Below are positions 1 to 9,074 of a stretch of 64,000 nucleotides of DNA, in pieces. The notes beneath the pieces were generated by a model. It made no database searches, was not told where the DNA came from, and saw only the letters and a program-made list of their open reading frames with translations. A program made the position numbers and the translations under genes. Each line of letters starts with the position of its first letter. Within the stretch, counting starts at the first letter, position 1. This DNA is from Acidobacteriota bacterium (GTDB lineage: Bacteria; Acidobacteriota; Terriglobia; Terriglobales; Acidobacteriaceae). The stretch covers positions 1-64,000 of the forward strand of contig QIAA01000054.1 in the NCBI GenBank assembly GCA_003224905.1, written 5' to 3'.

Positions 1-660
1 GAGGAGCGTAATCGCATCGCGCGCGAGTTGCACGACACCCTGGAACAGGAACTGGTCGGCATTACGATGCAGCTGGATTTGGCGGTCGATTGCTTTACCC
101 AAGCTCCACACATCGCACAGCGCGCCATGGACACGGCACGCAACATGAGCCGGCACAGCATGATTGCAGCCCGGCGCTCGGTTTGGGATTTACGCTGCCA
201 TTTGCTGGAGAACGGTGATCTGGCATCCGCTTTGAAGCAAGTGGCGGAAGCTTTGACGAATCGTGGTGGGGTCAAGATTGATACCAGTGTTTCGGGGACT
301 CCCAGCCAGTTGCCGGCCCCCGTTGAAATCAATCTGCTGCGGATTGGCCAGGAGGCCTTGACCAATGCCGTCAAACACGGCTTGGCTCAACACGTCGTGT
401 TGGAGTTGCACTACGGTGCTGAAAAGGTTCGGCTCGAGGTAAGCGATGATGGCCGCGGCTTTTCTGCGGATGACGCTCTGCTGGCTAGTAATGGGCACTT
501 CGGACTGCTGGACATGAAGGAACGAGCACAGGCCCTGGGCTGTTCACTTCAGATAACAAGCGAGCCTGGCCACGGTACGCGGATCACAGTAGAAGTTCCG
601 TTTGATTGGAAACAGCCGTCTTATGCGGATTCAAAAGCCCATACGTATTCTGGTAGTTGA
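1..660 (+). CDS. NarL-type sensor histidine kinase, C-terminal part (cut by window start)
   Basis: The reading frame is open from base 1, so the gene begins upstream. The visible part starts with the HisKA_3 phospho-acceptor motif (RIARELHDT, bases 16-39), followed by a dimerisation helix and a HATPase_c domain with an N-box (QEALTNAVKHG) and a G1 box (VSDDGRGF). Kinases of this family autophosphorylate on the His of the H-box and pass phosphate to a LuxR/NarL-type regulator. That partner is the next gene, which starts inside this one (623), so the two are translationally coupled. The sensory domain, and therefore the signal, lies outside the window. Confidence 0.93.
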   Translation, partial: EERNRIARELHDTLEQELVGITMQLDLAVDCFTQAPHIAQRAMDTARNMSRHSMIAARRSVWDLRCHLLENGDLASALKQVAEALTNRGGVKIDTSVSGTPSQLPAPVEINLLRIGQEALTNAVKHGLAQHVVLELHYGAEKVRLEVSDDGRGFSADDALLASNGHFGLLDMKERAQALGCSLQITSEPGHGTRITVEVPFDWKQPSYADSKAHTYSGS

Positions 661-1255
661 CGACCACTTCATGGTCCGCATGGGACTCTCCGCTTCACTG
701 AATGTGGAGCCGGATATGGAAGTTGTGGCCGAAGCAGGAACCAGCGAGCATGCGCTGGAGGCGTATCGCCGGCATCTCCCTACTCTGGTGATTATGGATG
801 TTCGCTTGCCAGGTGTGAACGGCACCGATACCACAGCAGCGATCGTTCGCGAATTCCCAGACGCGCGTGTCCTGATGCTCTCAACGCATTCCGGAGAGGA
901 AGAAGTTTATCGCTCCATGCAGGCAGGTGCGCGAGGCTACATCTTGAAGAGCGCGATCCGCGAGGATTTGTTGCGTGCCATTCGGGAGGTCCACAAGGGC
1001 CGGCGATATCTGGATCCTACGGTCGCCCCGCTGCTGGCCGAGCGCATGTCACACCGTTCTCTAACCAGCCGCGAATTAGAAGTCCTTCGCATGGTTGCTA
1101 ACGGCCTGGGCAATAAGGAGATCGGCGCGGCACTCAACATCGCAGAAGTGACCGTCAAATTGCATGTGAGTCACGTGCTGGAGAAACTGAACGTGAAGGA
1201 TCGCACTCAGGCAGCTACGGCCGCCCTGCAACGCGGCATTATCTCCTTGGACTGA
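623..1255 (+). CDS. NarL/FixJ-family response regulator
   Basis: A DNA-binding response regulator of about 210 residues. The N-terminal receiver domain shows the acidic pocket (VVDDH), the phospho-acceptor Asp in VIMDVRLPG, the conserved Thr/Ser region and the Lys in ILKSA. The C-terminal LuxR-type helix-turn-helix is recognised by LTSRELEVLRMVANGLGNKEI. The ATG at 623 is preferred over an upstream TTG at 602 because it opens directly before the receiver fold. The gene overlaps the kinase gene by 38 bases, so the pair is a two-component system. The target genes are unknown. Confidence 0.93.
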   Translation: MRIQKPIRILVVDDHFMVRMGLSASLNVEPDMEVVAEAGTSEHALEAYRRHLPTLVIMDVRLPGVNGTDTTAAIVREFPDARVLMLSTHSGEEEVYRSMQAGARGYILKSAIREDLLRAIREVHKGRRYLDPTVAPLLAERMSHRSLTSRELEVLRMVANGLGNKEIGAALNIAEVTVKLHVSHVLEKLNVKDRTQAATAALQRGIISLD

Positions 1256-1305
1256 GCGGAATCCTCGCGGGCACCCCTGCTTCTGCTTCCGATACAATTC
1301 CGTGA

Positions 1306-2052
1306 ATGTCGCAGACCGGCTCGAGACCTCTGGCGGATAAGGTTGTCCTCATAACTGGCGCGGCGCGCCGCCTTGGGCGCGCGATGGCGCTGACGTTGGC
1401 AGAAGCCGGCGCAGATGTAGCAATTACGTTCCTAACCTCCTCGCGTGAAGCGCAACGTACAACCAACGATCTAAGAAACCTAAAGATACGTGCTCTTGCT
1501 TTGCGCTGCGACGTTACGGATGAAAAAGAAGTCCAAAAAACCATTAAAGAGGTTGTGCGGACACTGGGCGGCATCGATATTCTGGTGAACAACGCTGCTA
1601 AGTACGAGACAGTAGACTTTGAGAAACTCACTCTTAGCCGGTGGGATGCAATTTTCGCTACCAATACGCGCGGCCCTTTTCTCGTCTCCCGTGAAGCAAT
1701 AAAGCACCTGCGGCGGCGTACAGGCAGAATCATAAACCTGGGCTCGCTGGGAGGCCTGCGACCGTGGGCCACGCACGCGCACTACTGCTGTTCCAAAGCG
1801 GCTCTTCATATGCTGACGAAGGTCATGGCCAAGGCGCTGGCTCCGGAGATTGCGGTAAACTGCATCGCGCCGGGGATGATCGACCTGGGAGAAAAGGCGA
1901 CCCGACCATTTTTCCAGAAAATGGCGAAACAGACTCCCATGCGGCGGAACGGTATTGCTGAAGAAATCGCAGCGGCTGCTCTGTTTTTTGCTACTGCGCC
2001 CCATTTCATCACCGGACAAATTCTCGCCGTCGATGGCGGGCTCGGACTGTGA
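1306..2052 (+). CDS. SDR-family NAD(P)-dependent oxidoreductase
   Basis: Short-chain dehydrogenase/reductase of 248 residues, the usual family length. The cofactor motif is TGAARRLG near residue 17, a variant of TGxxxGxG seen in pteridine-reductase-like SDRs. NNAA follows in the middle, and the active-site Tyr and Lys are in HYCCSKAAL near residue 160. The C-terminal VDGG motif is typical. The substrate cannot be read from sequence; FabG- or FolM-like activity are both possible. The stop codon overlaps the GTG start of the next gene (GTGA), so the two are probably co-translated. Confidence 0.88.
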   Translation: MSQTGSRPLADKVVLITGAARRLGRAMALTLAEAGADVAITFLTSSREAQRTTNDLRNLKIRALALRCDVTDEKEVQKTIKEVVRTLGGIDILVNNAAKYETVDFEKLTLSRWDAIFATNTRGPFLVSREAIKHLRRRTGRIINLGSLGGLRPWATHAHYCCSKAALHMLTKVMAKALAPEIAVNCIAPGMIDLGEKATRPFFQKMAKQTPMRRNGIAEEIAAAALFFATAPHFITGQILAVDGGLGL

Positions 2053-2690
2053 CGAAATCATGGTTCAATTCAGTTCAGATTGCGCACCAGAGATTTTTAC
2101 CACCTGAGCGGGCGCGCACTCTCCTCGCGGTTTTCCTTCTTTTGTGCGGGTCATTCGCCATGGCTCAGGCGCGTCCGGAAGACGGTGGACAGGAGTTGGA
2201 GCTATGGAGCGGCGGTGGCCACAGCGTCCCCGGCGGAACTTCCAGGACGGCTGTCTGGAACCTGGGACTGCGATACGGATGGATATTGAGCCGTCCTCAC
2301 GGGCCGGGCTTTCTCAAGGGACGCTTTGAATATGCGATCGACGCTGTGCCTGCGTTCCTGGTGTTTCAGCCTTCTAACACTGCTTTCGGCGCAGGATTCA
2401 ATCCCTTAAACCTGAAATGGAACTTCGCGACGCGTGGCCGTATTGTGCCGTATTTCGAACTCAGCGGCGGAACATTATTCACGAATCGTGATGTGCCTCG
2501 CGGGACGAACACCACCAACTTTACGTCGGGGGCAGCACTGGGTACTCATATTCTGGGAACCTCGCGTAATTGGGCGGTTGAAGTGCGCTACATGCATATT
2601 TCAAACGCGGGATTGGCTGTCGTGAATCCGGGCATTAACACGGTTCAGCTGAGACTGGGCATTGGAAAGTTTTTTGGCCGCACACATTAA
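2049..2690 (+). CDS. PagL-like lipid A 3-O-deacylase (acyloxyacyl hydrolase family)
   Basis: Outer-membrane beta-barrel enzyme of 213 residues. A hydrophobic signal segment ends at AQA near residue 41. The last third has the PagL catalytic signature RYMHISNAG (His183, Ser185), and the C-terminus ends in alternating hydrophobic strands (VQLRLGIGKFF). PagL family enzymes remove an acyl chain from lipid A in the outer leaflet. The GTG start at 2049 overlaps the SDR stop by four bases. The function in this organism is inferred from family only. Confidence 0.78.
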   Translation: MTKSWFNSVQIAHQRFLPPERARTLLAVFLLLCGSFAMAQARPEDGGQELELWSGGGHSVPGGTSRTAVWNLGLRYGWILSRPHGPGFLKGRFEYAIDAVPAFLVFQPSNTAFGAGFNPLNLKWNFATRGRIVPYFELSGGTLFTNRDVPRGTNTTNFTSGAALGTHILGTSRNWAVEVRYMHISNAGLAVVNPGINTVQLRLGIGKFFGRTH

Positions 2691-2701
2691 GTCAGAAGTT
2701 T

Positions 2702-2725
2702 GTCTATACAGTATTTGCTGTAGAC
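2702..2725. terminator. possible hairpin after the PagL-like gene
   Basis: Arms GTCTATACAG (2702-2711) and CTGTAGAC (2718-2725) pair with one bulged base. A T-rich stretch follows about 12 bases later (2739-2746). The distance to the T-run is long for a classic intrinsic terminator, so this is a weak call. Confidence 0.25.
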
Positions 2726-2822
2726 GACTACCTGTTCCTTTTTTTGATTCCTGAGCTAACACTGCTAAGCTTCCCTTCCGAGGCTGCCTGAGGCGATTGG
2801 GGCAGGCTGTGCTCCGGGGCCA

Positions 2823-4436
2823 ATGAACACCAGCATTCGAGATTATCTTCCGGCAAGGCGAGCTCTTGCCGTGGCGTTGGTCTGCCTCGCGTATTTTGCC
2901 ACGGGAAGACTTGGGCTTTGGGTACCCTTTACCAGCGGGAATGTGTCGCCAGTTTGGCCTGCTTCCGGCGTGGCACTAGCGGCAACGCTGCTGCTGGGTC
3001 CTTACGCCTGGTTCGGGATCGCAATCGGGGCGTTCCTCGTAAATTTCTTGAGCCCCATCCCGGCCGTGGCTGCCGCCGGAATTGCTATTGGAAATGCTTC
3101 CAGCGCACTCGTCGGCGGATACTTGTTAAAGCGCATGGCTGGTTTTCAGCATTCACTGCTGCGACTGAAGGATGTGCTCGCGCTGATCACCTACGGAGCA
3201 GTCGCTAGCACAATGGTCGCAGCTACTGTCGGCACTACTACTCTGTTCCTGACTGACGTGCGTCCTTGGTCCGCCTACGGAACCGCGCTGCGTGTGTGGT
3301 GGTTTGGCGACGCAATGGGTGTGCTGATCGTCACGCCGTTGCTTTTGACTTGGCGTGAACTGGAGAAGACCAAAGTACGACTTGGACGGATCGAACTATT
3401 CTTGTTGCTACTTGCCACCGCAGGTAGTGCGGTCACGATTTTCAGCCGCATCATGGGTTTTTCGGTACGGGATGACGTTCTCGCTTTCGCTGTGTTCCCT
3501 TTTGTAATTTGGGCTGCTATCCGATTTCGGATTGCGGGTACTTCAGTCGCATGTTTTCTTATTGCAGCAGTAGCCGTTTGGGGCACAGCTCAAGGATTCG
3601 GTCCATTCGTAAGTCACAAGCCGCTGCACAACGCCGTGTTGCTGCAGCTTTTCTTGGCAGTCATTGCCATTACCGGGCTCATGTTGGCCGCTGTGATAAA
3701 CGAGCGGAGCCAGGCAGAATACGCCCTTCGCAGTCTCTCCGGCAGACTTTTGCACCTTCAGGATGAAGAGCGGCGGAAGCTGGCGCGCGAGCTTCACGAC
3801 AGCACTGGCCAGGGTTTGGTCGCACTGCAGATGAATCTGGCGGCGATACGACAACAGGGTTCGCTTACCGACGCAAGAACTTCTCAGATTCTTCTTGAAA
3901 GCGGTAAACAGCTAGAAGAGCTGGTGCAGGAAATTCGCACGCTGTCATATTTGTTACATCCGCCTCTGCTGGACGAAGCCGGCTTGGAATCGGCTCTGCG
4001 CTGGTACGTGGACGGTTTGGCACAGCGGGCTGGGATGGAAATCAATTTCCATCTCGAACCTAAGCTTGGCCGGCTGTCCCAGGATCTGGAAACCGCAATT
4101 TTTCGCATCGTCCAGGAATGTCTCACAAACATTCAAAGGCACTCCGGAAGCTCAAGCGCCAGTATTCACGTAGCGCAGGAAAAGGATCAGATTCTGATCA
4201 CTGTGCGGGACGAGGGCAAGGGTATGCCATCTGAGTCTCTGGTCGACGCGAGCGGTACGCAGTGTAGGGTCGGAGTCGGAATTAGAGGGATGCGTGAACG
4301 AGTATGGGAACTCGGCGGATACTTTCGCATCCGTCCCGCCTTTCCGGGCACTATTGTTGAAGTTACGCTTCCTTTCAAGCAACAGGATGGCGATCGACCC
4401 GCAGACAAAGGGAAGGCTCGGGCGCAGGGCAAGTAG
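2823..4436 (+). CDS. MASE1-domain sensor histidine kinase
   Basis: Membrane histidine kinase of 537 residues. Residues 1 to about 290 form eight or nine hydrophobic helices matching the MASE1 sensory module (early motif SPVWPASGVALAA). A HisKA_3 box follows (RKLARELHDSTGQG, His near residue 325), then a HATPase_c domain (FRIVQECLTNIQRHSG; VRDEGKGM). The MASE1 ligand is unknown. No response regulator is adjacent, so its partner may be the NarL-type regulator at 623 or lie elsewhere. The ATG at 2823 gives a full-length MASE1 domain. Confidence 0.92.
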   Translation: MNTSIRDYLPARRALAVALVCLAYFATGRLGLWVPFTSGNVSPVWPASGVALAATLLLGPYAWFGIAIGAFLVNFLSPIPAVAAAGIAIGNASSALVGGYLLKRMAGFQHSLLRLKDVLALITYGAVASTMVAATVGTTTLFLTDVRPWSAYGTALRVWWFGDAMGVLIVTPLLLTWRELEKTKVRLGRIELFLLLLATAGSAVTIFSRIMGFSVRDDVLAFAVFPFVIWAAIRFRIAGTSVACFLIAAVAVWGTAQGFGPFVSHKPLHNAVLLQLFLAVIAITGLMLAAVINERSQAEYALRSLSGRLLHLQDEERRKLARELHDSTGQGLVALQMNLAAIRQQGSLTDARTSQILLESGKQLEELVQEIRTLSYLLHPPLLDEAGLESALRWYVDGLAQRAGMEINFHLEPKLGRLSQDLETAIFRIVQECLTNIQRHSGSSSASIHVAQEKDQILITVRDEGKGMPSESLVDASGTQCRVGVGIRGMRERVWELGGYFRIRPAFPGTIVEVTLPFKQQDGDRPADKGKARAQGK

Positions 4437-4609
4437 TTGGTTCAATTGCTGCGAAATAACTGACCATAGGAATGCGCCGACTAGCAAATCATTGCTAAGG
4501 CACGAGATGTCAACCCTGCCATGAAGCATTCGGAGAGGACAATCTCTGGTCAACCAGACGTGTTCTTCAGTACTGCGTAGGAAAGCTGGCCTTTGACGAT
4601 ATTCAGTAG

Positions 4610-5128
4610 ATGCTGCGCATCTTACTGAAGCTTGTGCCGATTCTGCTTCTGTGCGGATGCGGAGGCGGGCTGCCCGAATCGCTTCCGGCGGGTTTTCTCA
4701 ATGAGACCCGGCATTCCGACGAGCAACTGTGGACGATTTGGAAGACGGCGCAGCAGATCCTGTCACAACGCGTGGATCTGAATCCGCTGCAGCGCTCGAT
4801 GTCCGGCGCAAAGGCCGACATTCATCCGGGGGATTCGCGTGCGCTGCAGGTTAAGCCACATCAGCTGCTGGTCAGTCCGGAAGTCGATGTCAGTTCAAGT
4901 ACCCTGTTTGCCACGACCGGAACATACCGGGCAGACCCGACTGGAATGATTGCGTGTCCGCAGCCCTGCAACGTGCGGTATGCGGCGGCGTATTCCTGGT
5001 ATCAACGCCACACCACCCGCTACGCCGGCTCATGGGAGAGCCAGGGAGACAATTTCTCTTTCATTCTGGAATACGAATTTGAAAACCACATTCTGGCGGC
5101 GCTTGGCTACAGCCTGAAGTGGCGTTAG
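4610..5128 (+). CDS. putative lipoprotein of unknown function
   Basis: A 172-residue protein that I do not recognise. The N-terminus is a lipoprotein signal peptide: a hydrophobic stretch with lipobox LLLCGC near residues 13-18, so it should be processed by signal peptidase II and lipidated. The mature part contains several aromatic and Cys residues (CPQPCNVRYAAAYSWY) that suggest a compact extracytoplasmic fold. It stands alone, convergent with the FmdB gene 12 bases downstream. Confidence 0.8.
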   Translation: MLRILLKLVPILLLCGCGGGLPESLPAGFLNETRHSDEQLWTIWKTAQQILSQRVDLNPLQRSMSGAKADIHPGDSRALQVKPHQLLVSPEVDVSSSTLFATTGTYRADPTGMIACPQPCNVRYAAAYSWYQRHTTRYAGSWESQGDNFSFILEYEFENHILAALGYSLKWR

Positions 5129-5140
5129 CGGGCGGATCGA

Positions 5141-5446
5141 TCACTTCTTTTCACTCTTGCTGGTGCTTTCGGATTTAGAGGAACCCTCTTGGGTAGAACT
5201 CTCGCTCTTCGTCTTTCCTTCCTTCTTCGAAGCCGAGTCGCCATTCGACGCACTGCCGCCACCGGATTTTTTGGCGTAGTCGGTTACATACCATCCGGAG
5301 CCTTTGAATTGCACCGTTGACGAGGATATCAATAGCTCCAGGGCAGCCCCGCACTTTGGGCACTTCTTCACATGAGGATCGGAGAACTTCTGGATCTTTT
5401 CGAAGCGGTGTTTACACTTCTTGCATTGGTACTCGTAGATAGGCAT
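5141..5446 (-). CDS. FmdB-family zinc-ribbon protein
   Basis: A 101-residue regulatory-type zinc ribbon. It opens with the family signature MPIYEYQCKKC, and two CxxC knuckles (CKKC, CPKC) bind one zinc. The remaining half is a low-complexity tail rich in Lys, Ser, Glu and Gly (GSSKSESTSKSEKK). The start at 5446 is chosen because family members begin exactly at MPIYEY; an open frame upstream to 5512 has no support. FmdB proteins are poorly characterised regulators. The tail is probably disordered. Confidence 0.9.
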   Translation of the reverse strand: MPIYEYQCKKCKHRFEKIQKFSDPHVKKCPKCGAALELLISSSTVQFKGSGWYVTDYAKKSGGGSASNGDSASKKEGKTKSESSTQEGSSKSESTSKSEKK

Positions 5447-5559
5447 GGTCCGATGAAAGTGGCTACTGATACCTCTATTTTCGATTCTAGGGATTGCATG
5501 TTCTGGCGTCAATTTACGAGCTGGATGCAGCCTGCTACTGCAATGTTAGACTCGCGTCG

Positions 5560-6420
5560 ATGAAGACCGGCGAAACTGGGGCCGCGGCGGCCCTGTACCT
5601 GGTAGCAACTCCGATTGGGAATCTGGAAGATATTACCCTTCGCGCCCTGCGCGTGCTCAAAGAGTCCGACGTAATTGCCTGCGAAGACACGCGCCAGACG
5701 CAGAAGTTGCTAAATCATTATGGGATCAGCACTCGTACCGTCAGTTATCACGAACACAACGAGATGACGCGAGCGGCGGAATTGGTGCGTGATCTCGAGC
5801 AAGGCGCGCGGGTGGCGCTGGTGACTGATGCCGGCATGCCGGGCATTTCCGATCCCGGTTTCCGCCTGATTTCGCTCGCGATTCGTCATCATGTCCCGGT
5901 GGTTCCAATTCCCGGCGCTTCGGCGTTCCTGGCGGCATTGGTTGCCAGCGGTTTGCCGACGGACTCATTCCGCTTCAGCGGATTTCTGCCGGCCAAACGA
6001 GGTCAGCGTAGAGAGGTGCTCGAAAGCATAAAACTCTCACCGCGAACCCAGGTTTTCTACGAGGCGCCGCACCGAGTAAAGGAAACCTTACAGGATGTCG
6101 TAGAGATCCTCGGTCCCGAGCGGCACATCGTGCTGGCGCGCGAAGTCACAAAAATTCATGAAGAGTTCCTGCGAGGCCGGGCGGACGAAATCCTCGAAAA
6201 CCTGAAAGCCCGAGGAGAGATCAAAGGCGAGATCACTTTGCTGATCGGGAAGGCGGAGGCGACACCGCAGCAAGGTCCAGTTCGCACAACCCTTCAGGAG
6301 CGACTTGAACAAATCATGGCCGAGGACAAACTGGATGAAAAATCCGCTCTAAAGAAAGTGGCCAAAGAGCGCGGAATCTCGAAGAGCGAGGCATATCGCG
6401 AGCTGCAAAGGAATAAATAG
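5560..6420 (+). CDS. rsmI: 16S rRNA (cytidine(1402)-2'-O)-methyltransferase RsmI
   Basis: Transfers a methyl group from S-adenosylmethionine to the 2'-O of C1402 in the 16S rRNA decoding centre. The 286-residue protein has the tetrapyrrole-methylase fold: N-terminal LYLVATPIGNLEDITLRAL, then ACEDTRQTQKLL, SYHEHNE and LVTDAGMPGISDPG. The C-terminal tail (EKSALKKVAKERGISKSEAY) is the small helical extension common in RsmI. ATG 5560 is preferred over an upstream in-frame start at 5494, which would add 22 residues unlike the family. Confidence 0.96.
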   Translation: MKTGETGAAAALYLVATPIGNLEDITLRALRVLKESDVIACEDTRQTQKLLNHYGISTRTVSYHEHNEMTRAAELVRDLEQGARVALVTDAGMPGISDPGFRLISLAIRHHVPVVPIPGASAFLAALVASGLPTDSFRFSGFLPAKRGQRREVLESIKLSPRTQVFYEAPHRVKETLQDVVEILGPERHIVLAREVTKIHEEFLRGRADEILENLKARGEIKGEITLLIGKAEATPQQGPVRTTLQERLEQIMAEDKLDEKSALKKVAKERGISKSEAYRELQRNK

Positions 6421-6425
6421 AGCGG

Positions 6426-6884
6426 CTATTTCGGGGCTAACTCCTTCTTCACTGCCTCACTCACCTGCTTGCCGTCCACTCGCATGCCCGCTGCCGAGAA
6501 CCGCGCCATCACGTTTTTCATAACTGAACCCATGTCCTTCATAGTGGGCGAACCCATTTCGCCGATTACGGCCTTTACTCCTGCCACGATCTCCTCTTCT
6601 TCGGCTGCTCTGGGCAAGTAAGTTTCGATCAGCTTGATCTCGGCTGCTTCCTTGTCCGCCAAGTCCTGGCGGCCGCCTTTTGTGAACTGTTCAATGGAGT
6701 CCTTGCGCTGCTTGATCAACGTGCTCAGCACCTGCTGCGATTCTTTGTCATCAAGCGGAGCCCTTTTCTCGATCTCGCGATTCTTCAACGCGGTTTTTAC
6801 CATGCGCAAAGTCGAAAGCCGTTGCTCTTCGCGCGCCTTCATGGCGGCAGTAATGTCCTTTTGGATCTGCTCGCTGAGAGTCAT
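6426..6884 (-). CDS. yqeY: GatB/YqeY domain-containing protein
   Basis: A 152-residue YqeY protein resembling the C-terminal tRNA-binding tail of GatB. Recognisable segments are the N-terminal helix [18 protein letters not shown], the stretch [15 protein letters not shown], and the end segment [12 protein letters not shown]. It is thought to act with tRNA amidotransferase-like functions, but its exact role is unsettled. It converges with rsmI (5-base gap) and is divergent from the ABC ATPase gene. Confidence 0.92.
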   Translation of the reverse strand: MTLSEQIQKDITAAMKAREEQRLSTLRMVKTALKNREIEKRAPLDDKESQQVLSTLIKQRKDSIEQFTKGGRQDLADKEAAEIKLIETYLPRAAEEEEIVAGVKAVIGEMGSPTMKDMGSVMKNVMARFSAAGMRVDGKQVSEAVKKELAPK

Positions 6885-6937
6885 GGCTGGATTATAGACA
6901 CCGGTCTTTGCAGTTGCACTCTGCTACGATTGCGACC

Positions 6938-7729
6938 ATGGCTCTCGTGGAAGTGCGGAAGCTGACAAAGATCTTCCCACAGGGTGAATCTATTTTCGGT
7001 GGCGCCGCGAAGGGCGAAGTGCGAGCGGTGGACGACGTCTCGCTGGACATCGAATCAGGCGACACTCTTGGCCTGGTGGGTGAATCCGGCTCCGGAAAAA
7101 GCACGCTTGGACGGCTGGTGCTGAGGCTCATCGAGCCCACCTCCGGCAGTATTGTTTTTCAGGGACAAGACCTTTCAGCCGCGAGCCACAGCAAAATGCG
7201 CCGTCTACGCAGAGATATGCAGATCATTTTCCAAGACCCGTTTGGCTCGCTTGATCCGCGCATGCGAGTGGAAGATGTGATAGGTGAACCGCTCGTCATT
7301 CACGAACACTTGAGCTCGGCTCTTCGTCGGTCACGCGTCGCGGAGCTGCTCCGCGCGGTTGGTCTCGACGAATCTGCCGTGCGGCGTTATCCGCACGAAT
7401 TCAGCGGAGGGCAGCGGCAGCGCATCGGAATTGCACGCGCCCTGGCGGTGCATCCGAAATTCATCGTTGCCGATGAACCCGTCTCTGCGCTCGACGTCAG
7501 CGTTGGAGCGCAGATCGTCAATCTGTTGACGCAGCTTCAACGAGATTTCGGACTAACGTATCTCTTCATCTCGCACTCGATGCCGATTGTCCGATACCTG
7601 GCGACGCGCATCGCGGTGATGTACCGGGGCAAGCTCGTCGAAGTTGGACCAACGGATCAGATTACAACTCAACCGCAAGAGAGCTATACGAGAAGCCTGC
7701 TCGAGGCTACACCCGAAGTTGCGGTCTGA
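6938..7729 (+). CDS. OppF/DppF-type ABC transporter ATP-binding protein
   Basis: ATPase of the oligopeptide/dipeptide importer class, 263 residues. It has Walker [11 protein letters not shown]-loop [12 protein letters not shown], signature [15 protein letters not shown], Walker [13 protein letters not shown], and the switch His in FISHSM. The C-terminal oligopeptide-type extension is short. ATG 6938 is used because [13 protein letters not shown] is the natural N-terminus. No permease, OppD-type ATPase or binding protein is adjacent, so it must pair with subunits encoded elsewhere. Confidence 0.92.
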   Translation: MALVEVRKLTKIFPQGESIFGGAAKGEVRAVDDVSLDIESGDTLGLVGESGSGKSTLGRLVLRLIEPTSGSIVFQGQDLSAASHSKMRRLRRDMQIIFQDPFGSLDPRMRVEDVIGEPLVIHEHLSSALRRSRVAELLRAVGLDESAVRRYPHEFSGGQRQRIGIARALAVHPKFIVADEPVSALDVSVGAQIVNLLTQLQRDFGLTYLFISHSMPIVRYLATRIAVMYRGKLVEVGPTDQITTQPQESYTRSLLEATPEVAV

Positions 7730-7798
7730 AGCCTACGGCAGCCGCCAATCGACAACTTCCGTTGCCTGGGTTTATGCTTGCAGCGCATCGGAGGCCGC

Positions 7799-8344
7799 AT
7801 GAAACCAGCTTTGGTTGTGATCATTCTTTGCTCCGCCGCCCTGGCGCAGGGAAACAAGAATCCCGTGAGCACGGTGTTGCGCGATGCTCTGCCCGGCCGC
7901 CAAAAGAACACAGTGGCGGCAATCGAAGAAATGCCTGCTGATAAGTTCAACTACAAGCCGACTCCGGAGCAGATGACCTTCGGAGAACTCGCCGCTCACA
8001 TCACTCAGGGTAATTACTTCTTCTGCTCAAATGTTGGCGACGTCGCGCGCCCGAAGGATGAAACCGAGCTGAAAGGCACGGAGGGCAAGGAAAAATTGGT
8101 CGCTGCGGTTAAAGCTTCCTTCGAATTCTGCGGTTCCGCTCTCACCAAAGCTGACGATTCCAAGCTGGGAGATGACATCGAGTGGTTCGACCACAAGCCC
8201 CGGCCGCGGGCGGCAGCTTTTCTGGGGCTCGCCGGCAGTTGGGCCGACCACTATGGAATCGCGGCAATGTATCTCCGCCTGAACGGCTTAACCCCGCCCT
8301 CCGCCCAGCGAGCCAAAACCAGCGAAGAGCCGACCAAGAAGTGA
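7799..8344 (+). CDS. secreted DinB-like protein
   Basis: A 181-residue protein with a signal peptide (MKPALVVIILCSAALAQG) followed by a DinB-superfamily four-helix bundle. Family features include MPADKFNYKPTPEQMTFGELAAHI, where the His is one of the usual metal ligands, and SWADHYG near the C-terminus, which supplies another. DinB-fold proteins are metal-dependent and some are thiol transferases; this one acts outside the cytoplasm and its substrate is unknown. ATG 7799 has the Shine-Dalgarno GGAGG nine bases upstream. Confidence 0.88.
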   Translation: MKPALVVIILCSAALAQGNKNPVSTVLRDALPGRQKNTVAAIEEMPADKFNYKPTPEQMTFGELAAHITQGNYFFCSNVGDVARPKDETELKGTEGKEKLVAAVKASFEFCGSALTKADDSKLGDDIEWFDHKPRPRAAAFLGLAGSWADHYGIAAMYLRLNGLTPPSAQRAKTSEEPTKK

Positions 8345-8393
8345 GTCGGCGCGCACGGTTATTCGCAAATACTTCGACAGCCGCTAGCCGGAG

Positions 8394-8831
8394 ATGAATT
8401 TCCGTCGCACCGCAAGCCAAACGGCGCGCCCAACCGGAGTCGCCGTAATCGCTTTTGCATTTCTGCTGGCTTCCGCGTATCTGCTCGCAGCTGGCGGGCT
8501 GATGCTGTTTAGGCCTGGCCTCGTGGGGATGGCGGCTGGAGCTGTCCTGCTCAGCGGTCTTGAGGTCGCCGGTCCATATATGTTCCTGCTGATTGCGGCA
8601 TTGGGGCTGGCGATTTCCTGGGGATTGTTTCACCTGCACAACTGGGCCCGCCGCGTAGCCGCGCTCGCAGCTATTGCCGGTATTGTCTTGCTGATCCCCC
8701 GAATCTCAGACGATGTAGTCAGCCTCCGCGTAGGACGTTTGGCGTGGGCTGCTTTGCAAATGACGGTGCGCGTGCTGATCGTGTTTTATCTCTATCAGTC
8801 ACCGGTGCGCGAGGCATTTGAAGCAAGCTGA
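8394..8831 (+). CDS. small integral membrane protein
   Basis: A 145-residue protein with four predicted membrane segments, roughly residues 15-40, 43-60, 62-82 and 88-104, plus a weaker fifth near 115-135. A CGGAG Shine-Dalgarno precedes the ATG. I do not recognise a catalytic motif. It follows the DinB-like gene by 49 bases and may share its transcript. Confidence 0.8.
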   Translation: MNFRRTASQTARPTGVAVIAFAFLLASAYLLAAGGLMLFRPGLVGMAAGAVLLSGLEVAGPYMFLLIAALGLAISWGLFHLHNWARRVAALAAIAGIVLLIPRISDDVVSLRVGRLAWAALQMTVRVLIVFYLYQSPVREAFEAS

Positions 8832-8930
8832 ACGCAATCCCTTGTTCGAAAATGTGCAAGCTACTTGTGTTCACACCTGCGAGGAGAGGAAGGGAATGGT
8901 CGGCTATAATTGAAATGATCTCTCCACAGT

Positions 8931-9009
<79 letters not shown>

Positions 9010-9010
9010 C

Positions 9011-9047
9011 TTTTCAACTGCTTACCTCAAAGGCGCACAGTTGAAAA
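9011..9047. repeat. 10-bp inverted repeat just inside attL
   Basis: TTTTCAACTG (9011-9020) and CAGTTGAAAA (9038-9047) are perfect complements separated by 17 bases, starting two bases after the core repeat. It could be a tRNA transcription terminator carried by the element or a protein-binding site at the recombination end. There is no T-run after it. Confidence 0.55.
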
Positions 9048-9055
9048 GCCGTGTT

Positions 9056-9074
9056 GTCCACATAAAAGTCCACA
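9056..9074 (+). promoter_or_regulatory. putative integrase arm-type sites, left end
   Basis: Two direct copies of GTCCACA (9056-9062 and 9068-9074) at a 12-bp pitch, about 47 bases inside the attL core. The same heptamer pair with the same pitch occurs at 23121-23139 near attR. Tyrosine integrases have a second DNA-binding domain that reads short direct repeats of this kind; the assignment is inferred from position and symmetry. Confidence 0.55.

Noticed and set aside
1239..1772. 177-codon minus-strand frame over the SDR gene
   Set aside because: Very Arg/Ser-rich and antisense to a gene with intact SDR motifs.
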